From contig CAYWXL010000013.1 in the NCBI GenBank assembly GCA_964461995.1, forward strand, positions 25,875-89,874: 64,000 nucleotides of DNA. The letters are read 5' to 3'. Position numbers and translations under genes: made by a program. Under the pieces are notes generated by a model. That model searched no databases, was not told the DNA's origin, and saw only the letters and a list, made by a program, of their open reading frames with translations. This DNA comes from JALSRK01 sp964461995 (GTDB lineage: Bacteria; Acidobacteriota; Terriglobia; Bryobacterales; Bryobacteraceae). Positions 1 to 8,980 of this stretch are shown here, piece after piece. Position 1 is the stretch's first letter, and the number at the start of each line of letters is the position of its first letter.

Positions 1-60
1 GGCTCCGAAATGATAAAAAGAACAAACCTCTGAACCAGAATCGAAGGAGATCTCGTAGAG

Positions 61-140
61 ATATTCCGATTATTCCCGATAACGTTTAAAGACCATTTTG
101 TAGCAAATCCCACCTCACAACGGTTACGCGCGGTTACTCA
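61..140. repeat. Two pairs of short direct repeats at helical spacing
   Basis: The first 160 bases hold no gene. Within them CCGAT occurs at 66-70 and 76-80, and CGGTTAC occurs at 121-127 and 131-137. Each pair is offset by exactly 10 bases, about one DNA helical turn. Such spacing is typical of tandem protein-binding sites, but no regulator is identifiable and the gene to the left is outside the window. Confidence 0.3.
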
Positions 141-160
141 AACGCCGTTTCTAGAGAGCT

Positions 161-664
161 TCAGCCCCGGCGCGGGGACTCGGTCCGTTTCCCACGGGAA
201 AACCCCGCAGAATCCAGCTCTGCCGTCCACTCAGAATACCCAGCCACAGTGTACATGCCGTGGGCCACGCGCTGAAGATGGCCTCGATACACGAGTTCCT
301 TCAGATACTCCGAGCACGTGTTCGGCCGGAGGTTCATCAACTCCGAAAGTTCATTTGGGGTGATGACCTTGCGCTGTTTGACAATGTTGTACACCTGCAA
401 AAGGCGCGGGGAGAGAAGCAGCTTCCGTTTGGCAGCGGGCGCTCTAGCGATTTCAGGCGCCGATTGCGGGGCTTGCGCCAGCAAGGTTTCGATTCGGCGA
501 AGAGCCTGTTCCAGAGCTTTCTCCCGCTCCGAGATCAGTGTAGTCGCGTTCTCGAGTCTCCTGATCGACTCTCGTAAGCGCGCTGCCAAACGGGCAATGC
601 TGGAAGATCCTGTCCCGCGCGGTGTGGTGACGGCGTATGTACGACTTGAAATGCGTTTGGCCAT
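161..664 (-). CDS. Winged-helix DNA-binding protein with N-terminal coiled coil
   Basis: The predicted protein has 167 residues if it starts at the ATG at 664. The frame stays open to a TTG at 829, but the extra 55 residues are low-complexity basic sequence and only an AGG near 664 gives any ribosome-binding support. Residues about 18-65 form a heptad-like charged helix (probable coiled coil or dimerisation segment). Residues about 83-145 read as a winged helix-turn-helix, with helices around LLQVYNIVK, PNELSELMN and TCSEYLKELVYRG followed by a short wing (LQRVAHGMYTV), as in MarR/ArsR-like or replication-initiator-like wHTH folds. It is probably a transcriptional regulator. No ligand-binding domain is visible and the target is unknown. 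Confidence 0.6.
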   Translation of the reverse strand: MAKRISSRTYAVTTPRGTGSSSIARLAARLRESIRRLENATTLISEREKALEQALRRIETLLAQAPQSAPEIARAPAAKRKLLLSPRLLQVYNIVKQRKVITPNELSELMNLRPNTCSEYLKELVYRGHLQRVAHGMYTVAGYSEWTAELDSAGFSRGKRTESPRRG

Positions 665-1104
665 TCGCCTAGTGCTCTGTCCGCGGGACAGTCGTGTCTT
701 TCCCTTCACAGCTTTACGACGGTTCGGTTTTCTCCTTTGAGGCGCAAGCTTATGCGCCGCCCCGTTGTCCTGGGACAGCACCTCACACCTCCCGCACTGC
801 AAGTTCCATCGGCAACTTGCAACGGTCAAATATAGGCCAGAATGGCTCCCTGGATAAAGGTCTTACGAGTATCGGAGACGATTTGCGAGTGTCGCTGGAT
901 TTCTAGCATTTTTGACGCACGAAGGCGATAAAACGTTGCATCGGGAGCTCAGCGGGAACTACGATCGAATCAAGAAAGGCAGGTGGGGGCGAATGAGCCT
1001 TGCCGGCAACGGCCGGAGCCGACTCCGGGGAAGGCCGGCAGGCGGCCATCTGGAGAGGGTGATCACGAGGCTCCAGCTGATCCGGCGCACTTGGGAGTTC
1101 CACA
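665..1104. other. Intergenic region with a nested hairpin in the kinase leader
   Basis: This is the divergent gap between the winged-helix gene and the histidine kinase gene. The kinase-proximal part contains a nested inverted repeat. The inner stem CCGGAG (1013-1018) pairs with CTCCGG (1023-1028) across a CCGA tetraloop. The outer stem GCCGGC (1002-1007) pairs with GCCGGC (1034-1039), extendable by about three pairs, with five-base internal loops on each side. No T-run follows, so it is not an intrinsic terminator. It would lie in the 5' leader of the kinase mRNA. I could not match it to a known riboswitch class, and no convincing promoter was identified. Confidence 0.4.
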
Positions 1105-2712
1105 ATGAAAGACGAGGATAGCAACCACGGTCATTCCTGCCCCATTTCGGGCCACGAGGAGTTGAACTCGCTCCACGCGAACAGGCTCGAGACGCTCGGC
1201 CGGCTGACCGTGGGCGTGGCGCACGATCTCAATAGTCTGCTGACTGTCATACTCACTTGCTGTGGGGCGCTCGAAGAGGCGATCTCCCCGCAGGATGGAG
1301 TGCGGGACAACATCAGGGAGGTGGAACAGACCTGCCACCGCGCGGCCGCGCTGACGCGGCAATTGCTCGCCTTTGGCAGGCCGGTTGAGTCCCGCATGAG
1401 CAACTTTGATCTGAATGAGGTGCTTCTCGACGTCGAGGGCATGTTGCGGCGGCTCCTCCCCGGCAACATTGACCTGCGTGTGCGGCTTTGTCCCGAGCCG
1501 GCTCCGGTGACGGCGGATCGCCTCCAGATCCAACAGGTGCTGCTCAACCTAGCGCTGAATTCCAGGGACGCGATGCCGGACGGCGGCTGTCTTTGCATCG
1601 AACTCCGGCCGGCAGCGAAAGCCGGCGGGCCTAATCAGGGACAAGACAGACCCGAACCTGGTTTCTTCTTCGAACTCACTGTAAAGGACACCGGGACGGG
1701 CATTCCTCAAGAATTACAGGAAAAGGTCTTCGAATCATTCGTAACGACGAAGTCGGCGGCCGGCGGCAGTGGCTTGGGACTGGCCACCGTTGCCCGCATC
1801 GTCAAACAGCACGGGGGCTCCATCCAAGTAGAGAGCGAACCCGGGAAAGGAAGCACATTTACTGTGCGTCTGCCTGGCGCGCAACCCGCGACCGCGGAGA
1901 AACAGCCCAAGCAGCGGGCGCCACGGCCGGCCAGCGGCGGAGAGACGGTGCTCGTTATAGAGAATGACGGCCGCCTTTGTGAGGCTGTCCGGCGGGTGCT
2001 GCATAAAGCCGGCTACCGGGTTCTTATTGCCAAAGACGTGGACGCGGCCTCCAGAATCGCTAAAGAACATCCCGCGGCCATTCATTTGTTGCTGGCTGAC
2101 TCGGATTTATCAGCCATCCGGGCATCGGAATTCATTTCCAAATTGCAGGCATCGCAGCCGGAGATGCGTATCGTGTACACATCCAGCACCGGGCGCCGCA
2201 CACCTGAGGAAAAACGCGGCCGCGAACCGGATGTCCCGACGATGCTCAAACCGTTCTCGAGCGCTGAACTGCTGGCGACCGTCAGAAAGGTCCTCCAGAA
2301 TTCGGCTTCCCAGCGCTTGGCCTTGGTGGTGGATCAGGATCCCACCTGGCAGGACGCCGCACGTCACCCCTTGCAGGACCGTGGGTATACGGTGATTACC
2401 GCGCAAAACGAGCGGGAAGCGCTCGACTGGCTCAAGAAGAAGAAGTTCGATCTGTGCGTCGTCGAGCTGCGGGGCCAAAAGCCCTGCGGCGCGAATGTCA
2501 TCGCGGCGATCCGAAAGGAATATTCACCCATGTCCCCCGTCGTCGCCACGGGGTATTTCGACGGAAAACTGCTGGACGCCGCCCGGGCGTCCGGCGCTGA
2601 TGCGGTTATGCGGAAGCCTTATTCGAGAGACGATTTCTTGCTCGTCCTCGACACGCACGTCAGCCCGGCGGCTCGGAAGGAGAACCCCGCAGTGGGCGCG
2701 CCCGGCGGGTGA
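1105..2712 (+). CDS. Hybrid sensor histidine kinase with two C-terminal receiver domains
   Basis: A 535-residue soluble hybrid kinase. The HisKA helix carries the phospho-accepting His40 in VGVAHDLNSLL. The HATPase_c domain (about 130-257) shows the N box around Asn152, the G1 box DTGTGIP (195-201) and the G2 box GSGLGLA (221-227). Two receiver domains follow. The first (about 280-398) has an acidic pocket at 286-288, Asp332 and Lys382. The second (about 404-518) keeps Asp410, Asp412 and Lys504, but the phospho-acceptor position reads Glu454 (CVVELRG) instead of Asp. There is no recognisable input domain or membrane segment, so the signal must be cytoplasmic or come from a partner. No cognate regulator gene is adjacent. 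The start is the ATG at 1105. Confidence 0.85.
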   Translation: MKDEDSNHGHSCPISGHEELNSLHANRLETLGRLTVGVAHDLNSLLTVILTCCGALEEAISPQDGVRDNIREVEQTCHRAAALTRQLLAFGRPVESRMSNFDLNEVLLDVEGMLRRLLPGNIDLRVRLCPEPAPVTADRLQIQQVLLNLALNSRDAMPDGGCLCIELRPAAKAGGPNQGQDRPEPGFFFELTVKDTGTGIPQELQEKVFESFVTTKSAAGGSGLGLATVARIVKQHGGSIQVESEPGKGSTFTVRLPGAQPATAEKQPKQRAPRPASGGETVLVIENDGRLCEAVRRVLHKAGYRVLIAKDVDAASRIAKEHPAAIHLLLADSDLSAIRASEFISKLQASQPEMRIVYTSSTGRRTPEEKRGREPDVPTMLKPFSSAELLATVRKVLQNSASQRLALVVDQDPTWQDAARHPLQDRGYTVITAQNEREALDWLKKKKFDLCVVELRGQKPCGANVIAAIRKEYSPMSPVVATGYFDGKLLDAARASGADAVMRKPYSRDDFLLVLDTHVSPAARKENPAVGAPGG

Positions 2713-2854
2713 AGCCCACGGGCGAGCGGGTCAACGAGAGACGAAACGAAAACAGTGCGCCGGTAGAGCCGACCGAGGCGAGGCCAGTCCTTTTGCGCCG
2801 CTGATAAGGACGCACCGGCCTTGCACGGCTGTTGCTCCCCCACATCGCCGGGGA

Positions 2855-4708
2855 CTATGTCCGGCATCCTTTGAAGACCACGGCGCCAGGACGCCGGAAG
2901 CGCACCTCGGCGGCGCTCACGCGGATCGGGACGGCCAGCTCAGGCGTGACAAAGCGATCTTCTTCCGACGAGAGTATCGTCTGCCACGCGTAACCGGGAG
3001 GGAGATGCCCGCAAGGCCTCGAGTCCAGATCCGCCGTCGCCGGTCCGTCCAGGCAGACGACGATCAGCAGTGGCCGGGGGCCGTTCCACCCGTACCGGAG
3101 CGCCACGCAGCTTCCGCCGACCGGTTCGACCAAACACGCGGGGCGGGATTTCGCTTGCAGCGCCGGTTCACGCCGCCGCAGGACCAACAGAGAACGGTAA
3201 AGCGCCAGTACGCCACGGTGAGGTTGCTGTTCCCGCTCGCGCCAGCGTAAGCGGCTGGAGGTGAATGTGGAGAGGGTCTGCGGGTCGGGGATGGTTCCCG
3301 GCAGCGCCGGCCCGAAGCTACGTTTGTGTTCCCGGAACCGCGCCTTTGCCACCTTCCGCCCTAGCTCGGGGCAGTGGTCGGTGAAATACAGGAACGGCGT
3401 CGAGGCAGCCCACTCCTGGCCCATGAAGAGCAGCGGGGTTTGCGGGGCGAGCAGCAGGAGCGTCGAAGCCGCTCGCCAGGCGGCAAGGCCGCTCGAGACG
3501 TGGAAGCGGTCTCCAAAGGGGCGGTTGCCGACCAGATCGTGATTCTGAAGGTAGATGACGAAGCGCTCGGGCGCGGGGGGAGCGGACTGGGAGAGCGGGC
3601 GTCCGGCGCCGCGGGAAACACCTAGCCGCAACGTACGGGCGAGGGCGGCGGGGCCGCCGGCGTGGCGGGCCAAGGGCCCGTGGCGCTCGCGGGTAAAGCG
3701 GCGGCGGAGCCGGTGGTGGAGATCGTTCACCCAGACGCCGTCCAGTCCCCAGCCTCCCTTCTCTACCGGACCCAGCAGGATGGCGAAGTCGGGGTGGTCC
3801 TCGGCGATGAGGATGGCGCGCCGGCCGGATCGCGCGGCGGACCGGCGCACGGCGGCGGCGAGCTCCGCCAGGAAATGCCGGGCGCCGGCATCCTGGATGG
3901 ACCCGGCGGCGTCCAAACGCAGCCCGTCGATATGGAACTCCTCGATCCAGTACAGGGCATTCTCGATCAGGAAGCGGCGAACGCCGAAGCAGAATTCTTC
4001 ATCGAGATTCGGACAGGGCCCCCAAGGGGACCAATGACGCCGTGATACATAGTGCTTGGAGATTCTCTTCATATAGGCGCCGTCCGGACCGAAGTGGTTG
4101 TACACGACGTCGAGAAAGACCGCGAGGCCGAGGTGATGGGCCTTGTTGACCAGCCGGCGAAAGTCGTCGGGAGTCCCGTAGCAGTGTGCCGGCGCGTAGA
4201 GCGCCACGCCGTCGTATCCCCAGTTCCGCAACCCGGGGAAATCCGCCACCGGCATCAACTCAATTGCCGTGACGCCCAGATCCCGCAGGTAGGGAAGCCG
4301 GTCGCGGACACCGTCGAAGGTGCCCTGAGGGGTAAAAGTCCCGACGTGCAGTTCGTAGAAAACCAGATTCGCCAAGGGAGGGCAGCACCACTTGCGGTCC
4401 GACCAGGGGAAGGTCCAACCGCCGGGCCACACCTCAGAAGGGCCATGGACGCCGGCAGGCTGATAGCGTGACGCGGGGTCGGGGAAGGGTCCCCGACCGT
4501 CTACCAGGTAACGGTACCGGTCCCCGGCCCGGACGCCGGGGAGGACTGCCGCGTGGAACCCGCCAGCCTCGCGCTGGAGGGTAAACAAGCCCCGCCCTTC
4601 TATTTGGACCGCGACTTCACCGGCATCGGGGGCCCAAAGACGGAACTCGACACCTTCCGGAAGCAAAGTAGCTCCGAATCTCAGGCGCCCATCGGCCGAC
4701 TCGTTCAT
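2855..4708 (-). CDS. treZ: Malto-oligosyltrehalose trehalohydrolase (GH13)
   Basis: The 617-residue protein matches TreZ in length and order. An N-terminal carbohydrate-binding-module-48-like beta domain (about 8-100) precedes a GH13 barrel. The family catalytic triad is readable: nucleophile Asp266 in HIDGLRLDAAG, acid/base Glu303 in ILIAEDHPD and transition-state stabiliser Asp391 in YLQNHDLVGNRP. The conserved VVYNHFGPDG is at 201-210. TreZ releases trehalose from maltooligosyl-trehalose made by TreY from alpha-glucan, in the cytoplasm. No treY, treX or glycogen gene is nearby, so the partners must be encoded elsewhere. It is convergent with the upstream kinase gene. A glycogen-branching enzyme is the main alternative, but the HDLVGNRP motif and the length favour TreZ. 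Confidence 0.9.
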   Translation of the reverse strand: MNESADGRLRFGATLLPEGVEFRLWAPDAGEVAVQIEGRGLFTLQREAGGFHAAVLPGVRAGDRYRYLVDGRGPFPDPASRYQPAGVHGPSEVWPGGWTFPWSDRKWCCPPLANLVFYELHVGTFTPQGTFDGVRDRLPYLRDLGVTAIELMPVADFPGLRNWGYDGVALYAPAHCYGTPDDFRRLVNKAHHLGLAVFLDVVYNHFGPDGAYMKRISKHYVSRRHWSPWGPCPNLDEEFCFGVRRFLIENALYWIEEFHIDGLRLDAAGSIQDAGARHFLAELAAAVRRSAARSGRRAILIAEDHPDFAILLGPVEKGGWGLDGVWVNDLHHRLRRRFTRERHGPLARHAGGPAALARTLRLGVSRGAGRPLSQSAPPAPERFVIYLQNHDLVGNRPFGDRFHVSSGLAAWRAASTLLLLAPQTPLLFMGQEWAASTPFLYFTDHCPELGRKVAKARFREHKRSFGPALPGTIPDPQTLSTFTSSRLRWREREQQPHRGVLALYRSLLVLRRREPALQAKSRPACLVEPVGGSCVALRYGWNGPRPLLIVVCLDGPATADLDSRPCGHLPPGYAWQTILSSEEDRFVTPELAVPIRVSAAEVRFRRPGAVVFKGCRT

Positions 4709-4808
4709 GGCGCTGACAAGCTGGCCGCCGCATTGCGGCTAGGCAAGCTCCTAGTGTACTTCGCAGCGCGCGGCTTGATTCCCTGCACGCCGGTGCTAGA
4801 CTGCGATT

Positions 4809-6218
4809 ATGCGTGGTCCTGGACCCTTGCGAATCGTGACCTGCGCCCTGTTGGCGGGGCTCTGGCTGGCCTCCTGCGGGCCGGAAACCGATCCCCGGCT
4901 CGAGCGCGCCTGGCGCGCCCCGGAGCAGAACGGCTGGATCTTCGTCCATCTGGAAGGAAGCCCCGAAGAGATCGGGTACCAGCACGGCTACCTGCTGGCG
5001 CCGGAGATCGAAGACGCTTTCGCCGTGATCCGCCTCAGCCTCACCCACGAGGGTGACAAGGACTGGGAGTTTTACCGCAAAGCGGCCCGGGAAATCCACT
5101 GGCCACATGTGGACGCCGAATACCAACAGGAACTCAAAGGCATCGCGGAGGGGCTCCAAGCCAACGGCGTCCAGATGGATCTGTGGGACGTGGCGGCGAT
5201 GAACGCGTGGCTGGAGTGGGACTACTACGTGAAGTACTACAACAAGCTGCACGGCATCGAGACGCCCGAATCGAAGGGCGCGCCCGAGTCTTGCAGCGCC
5301 TTCGTGGCCACCGGCAGCTACACCACGGACGGCCGCATCGTGATGGCCCACAACGCCTGGACGGGTTATATGGACGGCGAGCGCTGGACCATCATCTTCG
5401 ACATCGTCCCCGAAAAGGGCCACCGCATCTTGATGGACGGCTTCCCCGGGCTGATCCACTCGGCCGACGACTTCGGCATCAACGCCGCCGGCATCATGAT
5501 CACCGAGACGACGATCTCGAAGTTCGAGGGCTATGATCCGGACGGCGTGCCGGAGTTCGTCCGGGCGCGGAAGGCGATGCAGTACTCCTCGTCGATCGAC
5601 GACTACGTCCGCATCATGAAAGAGGGCAACAACGGCGGCTACGCGAACAACTGGCTGGTGGGGGACCGCAAGACGGGCGAGATCGCCAGCCTGGAGCTGG
5701 GCCTGAAGAACGTCACCCTGCGGCGGACCAAAGACGGCTACTTCGTGGGATCCAACTTCCCGGTGAGCGAGAAGCTGGCCCGGGAAGAGACGACCTTCGA
5801 CCTGGCCGACCCGAGCCTGAGCCCGAACGCGCGGCACATCCGGTGGGAGCAACTGATGGCCGAGTACAAAGGGCGGATTGACGTCGAAGCGGCGAAGCAG
5901 TTCCTGGCCGATCACTTCGACACCTATCAGAAGAAAGAAGAGCCGAACGAGCGCACCTTGTGCGGGCACGTGGACCTCTCGCCCCGGGGCGTGCCCCCTT
6001 GGCAGCCGCCCTTCGGGCCGGCGGGCGCGGTGCAGAACAAGGTGACCGATTCCACTCTGGCCGAACAGATGTCGCTCTGGGCGGCGGCGGGGCATGCCTG
6101 CGGGATCCGTTTCGACGCGGAGAAGCATCTGGCCGAGCACCCGGAGTTCTCCTGGCAGAAAGGCTACCTGCGCGACCTGCCGTCCCGGCCGTGGACGCGG
6201 TTCGAGATCCGGCGGTGA
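4809..6218 (+). CDS. Lipoprotein C45/phospholipase-B-like Ntn hydrolase
   Basis: A 469-residue predicted lipoprotein. The signal segment ends in the lipobox L-A-S-C with Cys23 as lipid anchor. The body resembles the C45 (acyl-CoA:6-aminopenicillanate acyltransferase-like) and phospholipase-B-like N-terminal-nucleophile hydrolases. The EEIGYQHGYLLA segment sits near the N-terminus of the mature protein. Further on is Cys162 in ESCSAFVATG, the expected nucleophile exposed by autocleavage. After it come DGRIVMAHNAW and FPGLIHSADDFGINAAG, typical of the sandwich fold. Family members hydrolyse or transfer amide-linked acyl groups; the substrate here cannot be read. It is divergent from treZ with about 100 bases between. 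If Cys162 is the mature N-terminus, the N-terminal chain would remain as a separate lipid-anchored subunit. Confidence 0.75.
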   Translation: MRGPGPLRIVTCALLAGLWLASCGPETDPRLERAWRAPEQNGWIFVHLEGSPEEIGYQHGYLLAPEIEDAFAVIRLSLTHEGDKDWEFYRKAAREIHWPHVDAEYQQELKGIAEGLQANGVQMDLWDVAAMNAWLEWDYYVKYYNKLHGIETPESKGAPESCSAFVATGSYTTDGRIVMAHNAWTGYMDGERWTIIFDIVPEKGHRILMDGFPGLIHSADDFGINAAGIMITETTISKFEGYDPDGVPEFVRARKAMQYSSSIDDYVRIMKEGNNGGYANNWLVGDRKTGEIASLELGLKNVTLRRTKDGYFVGSNFPVSEKLAREETTFDLADPSLSPNARHIRWEQLMAEYKGRIDVEAAKQFLADHFDTYQKKEEPNERTLCGHVDLSPRGVPPWQPPFGPAGAVQNKVTDSTLAEQMSLWAAAGHACGIRFDAEKHLAEHPEFSWQKGYLRDLPSRPWTRFEIRR

Positions 6219-6302
6219 ACCCGCACGGAAGCTACATTAGGCGGCGGGTGGCATGCTGGCCGGGCGATGGGGGGCATCCGGCTGGGAGGCTGCTGAGGCC
6301 GC

Positions 6303-8198
6303 TTATTCCGGCACGTCAGCCAGGAAGTAGGTCGCAGGGCCGAGGTAGCGGCCGCGGGCGGTGATCTCGACTGGGATCACGTAGCGCTCGCCCGGGCGAG
6401 CCTCCCGCAGGCGGAACGCCAACCGGCGGCGTCCTTTAGACTGAGCCGCAACGGTGAATTCTCCGCTCGACGGGCTGACGACGGCGGGCGCGTCCTGCTT
6501 CACCCGGTACTCGATCCGCAGCGGCTCGTCAAAAGGATTTTCCACGCGAAGCTCGACGGCGCCTTCGGCGCCCCGCGTAATCAGCGGGTAGGTGGCGAAG
6601 ACGTGGGGGTTGAAGTCATAGCGGTGGCTGCCGCTCGGCGAGAGCGCGTCCAAGGCCCTCGCCGCTCGTTCGGCCCAGCGGACGCGGAGCCGCCATTCAC
6701 GGTCGCTGTACCAGAAAGGCTTGGCGTGCTCGGCGAGAATCCAGTCGGGCCGGATGTCGATCATCAGCCGGGCCGAGCGCGCGTGGTATTCGGGAAAGCC
6801 GCGGTTCAGGCCGCTCCAGCCGCCGGTGCCGTCGGCAATGTCCCAGTGGCCGACCGGATAGAAGCTGTCTCCGGAAAAGACGGCGCGATGGCCGTCGATC
6901 GTGGTCTCGAGAAAGGCGTGAAACCACGTCTGGCCGGGAGCGAAATGGGCGCGGAAGCGGTAGCCGCGCCATTCGAATTCCTCGCCGTCCTCGAGGACGC
7001 GGTCCGGCTTCACGCCGTCGAACGCGGAGTAGGGGTGCAGGTAGGCCCAGGGCTTCTCAAGCAGATCCGCCAGGGGACGGACGGTGAGAATCTTCACGCC
7101 GTAGCGCTGGCGGATCTCGGGCAGGCGGAGAGTATGGTCCGAGTGCAGGTGGGTGATCCAGAGAAACTCGACCCGGCAGTTGCCGAGCCTCTCGAGGATG
7201 GGCTTCCAGTCTTCGGGCGCGAGGTTATTGTCCACGGCGAAACAGGAGCCGTCGCCGGAAAGCAAGAAATAGTTGTTGCCGGCCACCCAGAGGCTCCGGC
7301 TAAGGCGCTCGAGGCGGATTCTCTTGCCGCTGGCCAAGCTAACGTCCTGGACTTCGAGGCGGGAAAGAACTCTCGTCTCCCTGATGGGCGGACGGCTGCT
7401 CATGGCGAACAGCTCGAAGTTCTTTAGCTTTGCGGCGCGCCAGACGCGGTCCGCGGTGAGCATCAACTTCTCGCCCACGTTGCCGCTCATCGGCTCCCCG
7501 TGGGCCGGCAGCAGGAGCGCCGGGCCCTCGTCCCGCATACGAAGCAAGGAGCGGAACTCGGCCTCGTAGCCTCGGCCCCGCCAGTGGTCCCAGTCGAGCT
7601 GGAAGCCTTGCCAAACCTTGCCGGGCGCGTAAACCAGATCCCCGGTGAAGGCCATCCGCCGCCCGCCGAGATCCGTCAGGTAGCCGACCTGATCCGGCGT
7701 GTGACCGGGGATGGCAAGGACGCGCAAATCGCCGACGGGCGTCTCGATGACAGATCCCGGCTCCACGTCCACAAGCGGGTAGTCGGTCGGAGCCGTGACC
7801 ATCGAATACGAAAAGCGGCTGTGCGGAACGGGAAAGAACTCCCTCCAGTAACGCAGGATGGTGGCCGCCGTATACCCGCCGGTCCGTGCGTCGGTGGCCG
7901 GGGCGTGGATCGGGATACGGCGCTCCTCCGCCTTAGCAAAGCCAAACCACTGATCCCGGTCCCGGTGGGTGAGGTACACCGCGTGGACGCGTGAGACGCC
8001 GATGCCCGGCAACGCGTCGAGGACGGCCCCGCTGCCTAGGTCAATCAACACAGCAGTCTCGCCTTTCCGGATCACGTAGACATTCGTCGAATCGCGCCAC
8101 CGGAGCAAGTTCTGCTGGATCGTTTCGAATTCGGCGGATGGGCCCCGGACGGCCAGTCCAAGCAGCAAAAGCGCGGCCAGCGGAAAGCGCGAATTCAT
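6303..8198 (-). CDS. Exported protein with two metallo-beta-lactamase-fold domains
   Basis: A 631-residue protein with a cleavable signal peptide (about 1-22). Two MBL-fold units are in tandem. The first (about 25-240) has the motif positions HRDRDQ at 78-83, then PGHTPD, FTGDLVY and LLPAHGEP. The second (about 300-500) has an intact HLHSDH at 350-355, then FSGDSFYP and LAEHAKPF. In the first unit the second His and the final His of HxHxDH are replaced by Asp80 and Gln83, so its metal site is at best altered. A beta-rich C-terminal region of about 100 residues resembles an immunoglobulin-like or NPCBM-type module. It is a probable periplasmic metallohydrolase of unknown substrate, convergent with the C45-like lipoprotein gene. 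Confidence 0.75.
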   Translation of the reverse strand: MNSRFPLAALLLLGLAVRGPSAEFETIQQNLLRWRDSTNVYVIRKGETAVLIDLGSGAVLDALPGIGVSRVHAVYLTHRDRDQWFGFAKAEERRIPIHAPATDARTGGYTAATILRYWREFFPVPHSRFSYSMVTAPTDYPLVDVEPGSVIETPVGDLRVLAIPGHTPDQVGYLTDLGGRRMAFTGDLVYAPGKVWQGFQLDWDHWRGRGYEAEFRSLLRMRDEGPALLLPAHGEPMSGNVGEKLMLTADRVWRAAKLKNFELFAMSSRPPIRETRVLSRLEVQDVSLASGKRIRLERLSRSLWVAGNNYFLLSGDGSCFAVDNNLAPEDWKPILERLGNCRVEFLWITHLHSDHTLRLPEIRQRYGVKILTVRPLADLLEKPWAYLHPYSAFDGVKPDRVLEDGEEFEWRGYRFRAHFAPGQTWFHAFLETTIDGHRAVFSGDSFYPVGHWDIADGTGGWSGLNRGFPEYHARSARLMIDIRPDWILAEHAKPFWYSDREWRLRVRWAERAARALDALSPSGSHRYDFNPHVFATYPLITRGAEGAVELRVENPFDEPLRIEYRVKQDAPAVVSPSSGEFTVAAQSKGRRRLAFRLREARPGERYVIPVEITARGRYLGPATYFLADVPE

Positions 8199-8402
8199 GG
8201 GGAGACTCGTGAGGATTTTACCACCGCGTCTCGGTCGAAACCTGGACCAGCGGATGAGGTGCGGGCGCCGCAGCGCACTGGCCCCTGGTTTGCTAGTCTA
8301 AGAGCGATAGTGAGCGGGAAACCTCTGAATCGCTGTGCCAACCGGCAGCGAAGAAGTGTACTTGTTGCAGGGTACTGTAAATATTGCAGGTGAAGCGGCT
8401 TT

Positions 8403-8960
8403 ATGTGGAAGCGACGCAAAGAAGAAACACCAACAGAGACATTGAGAGAGCCGGCCACGCGCCCGAGCCAACCTTTCGACACGCCCCAGGCGGCTCCGCC
8501 GTCTGCCCCGCCAGCGCCTCGAGTGACGCGTACCGAAGCCACGATCGGCAAGAGCGTGCGCATCAAGGGGAACCTCTACGCCGAGGAAGACCTCTATCTG
8601 GACGGGCAGATTGAGGGAACGTTGGATCTCCCCAAGCACCGGCTGACGATCGGTAAGAGCGGCAAGGTGCAGGCGACGATCAAAGCCCGGGAAGTGGACG
8701 TGCACGGCACGGTGAACGGCGACATCGAGGCGAGTGCGAAAATCACGATTCGCAGCGCGGCCAACCTGGTGGGGAACCTGAAGAGCGCCACGATCTCGAT
8801 CGAGGACGGAGCTTACTTTAAAGGCAGTATCGATATCGTAAGGACAGCCCCAACGAAGTCTGCGGCTTCGAAACCGGCCCCCCAACCGACGGCGGAAAGC
8901 CGGCAGCCGACGGCGAAACCGGCCGGCAACCAACCCGCGCGCGCCGCGGGCAAGCCGTAG
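8403..8960 (+). CDS. Bactofilin (polymer-forming cytoskeletal protein)
   Basis: A 185-residue protein with the bactofilin architecture. It has a disordered, proline-rich N-terminal tail (about 1-43), a central right-handed beta-helix of about 110 residues and a basic proline/alanine-rich tail (about 150-185). The repeated short beta turns (ATIGKSVRIKGNLYAEEDL, LDGQIEGTLDLP, VDVHGTVNGDIEAS, GAYFKGSIDI) place glycines and hydrophobics at the regular spacing expected for the family. Bactofilins assemble into nucleotide-independent filaments that position cell-wall or polarity factors. The start ATG at 8403 is preceded by AGGTGA. It is not in an operon with a peptidoglycan hydrolase here; the downstream gene is convergent. 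Confidence 0.88.
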   Translation: MWKRRKEETPTETLREPATRPSQPFDTPQAAPPSAPPAPRVTRTEATIGKSVRIKGNLYAEEDLYLDGQIEGTLDLPKHRLTIGKSGKVQATIKAREVDVHGTVNGDIEASAKITIRSAANLVGNLKSATISIEDGAYFKGSIDIVRTAPTKSAASKPAPQPTAESRQPTAKPAGNQPARAAGKP

Positions 8961-8980
8961 CCGGCAGCTCGAAACTTACC

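Noticed and set aside
665..1104. Cyclic di-GMP riboswitch upstream of the first hybrid kinase
   Set aside because: A GACGCACGAAGGC stretch resembles the GEMM start, but the second conserved block and the receptor helix are missing.
4617..6140. Minus-strand open frame of 507 codons
   Set aside because: Shadow of the C45-like lipoprotein gene; rich in Arg, His and Val with no family character.
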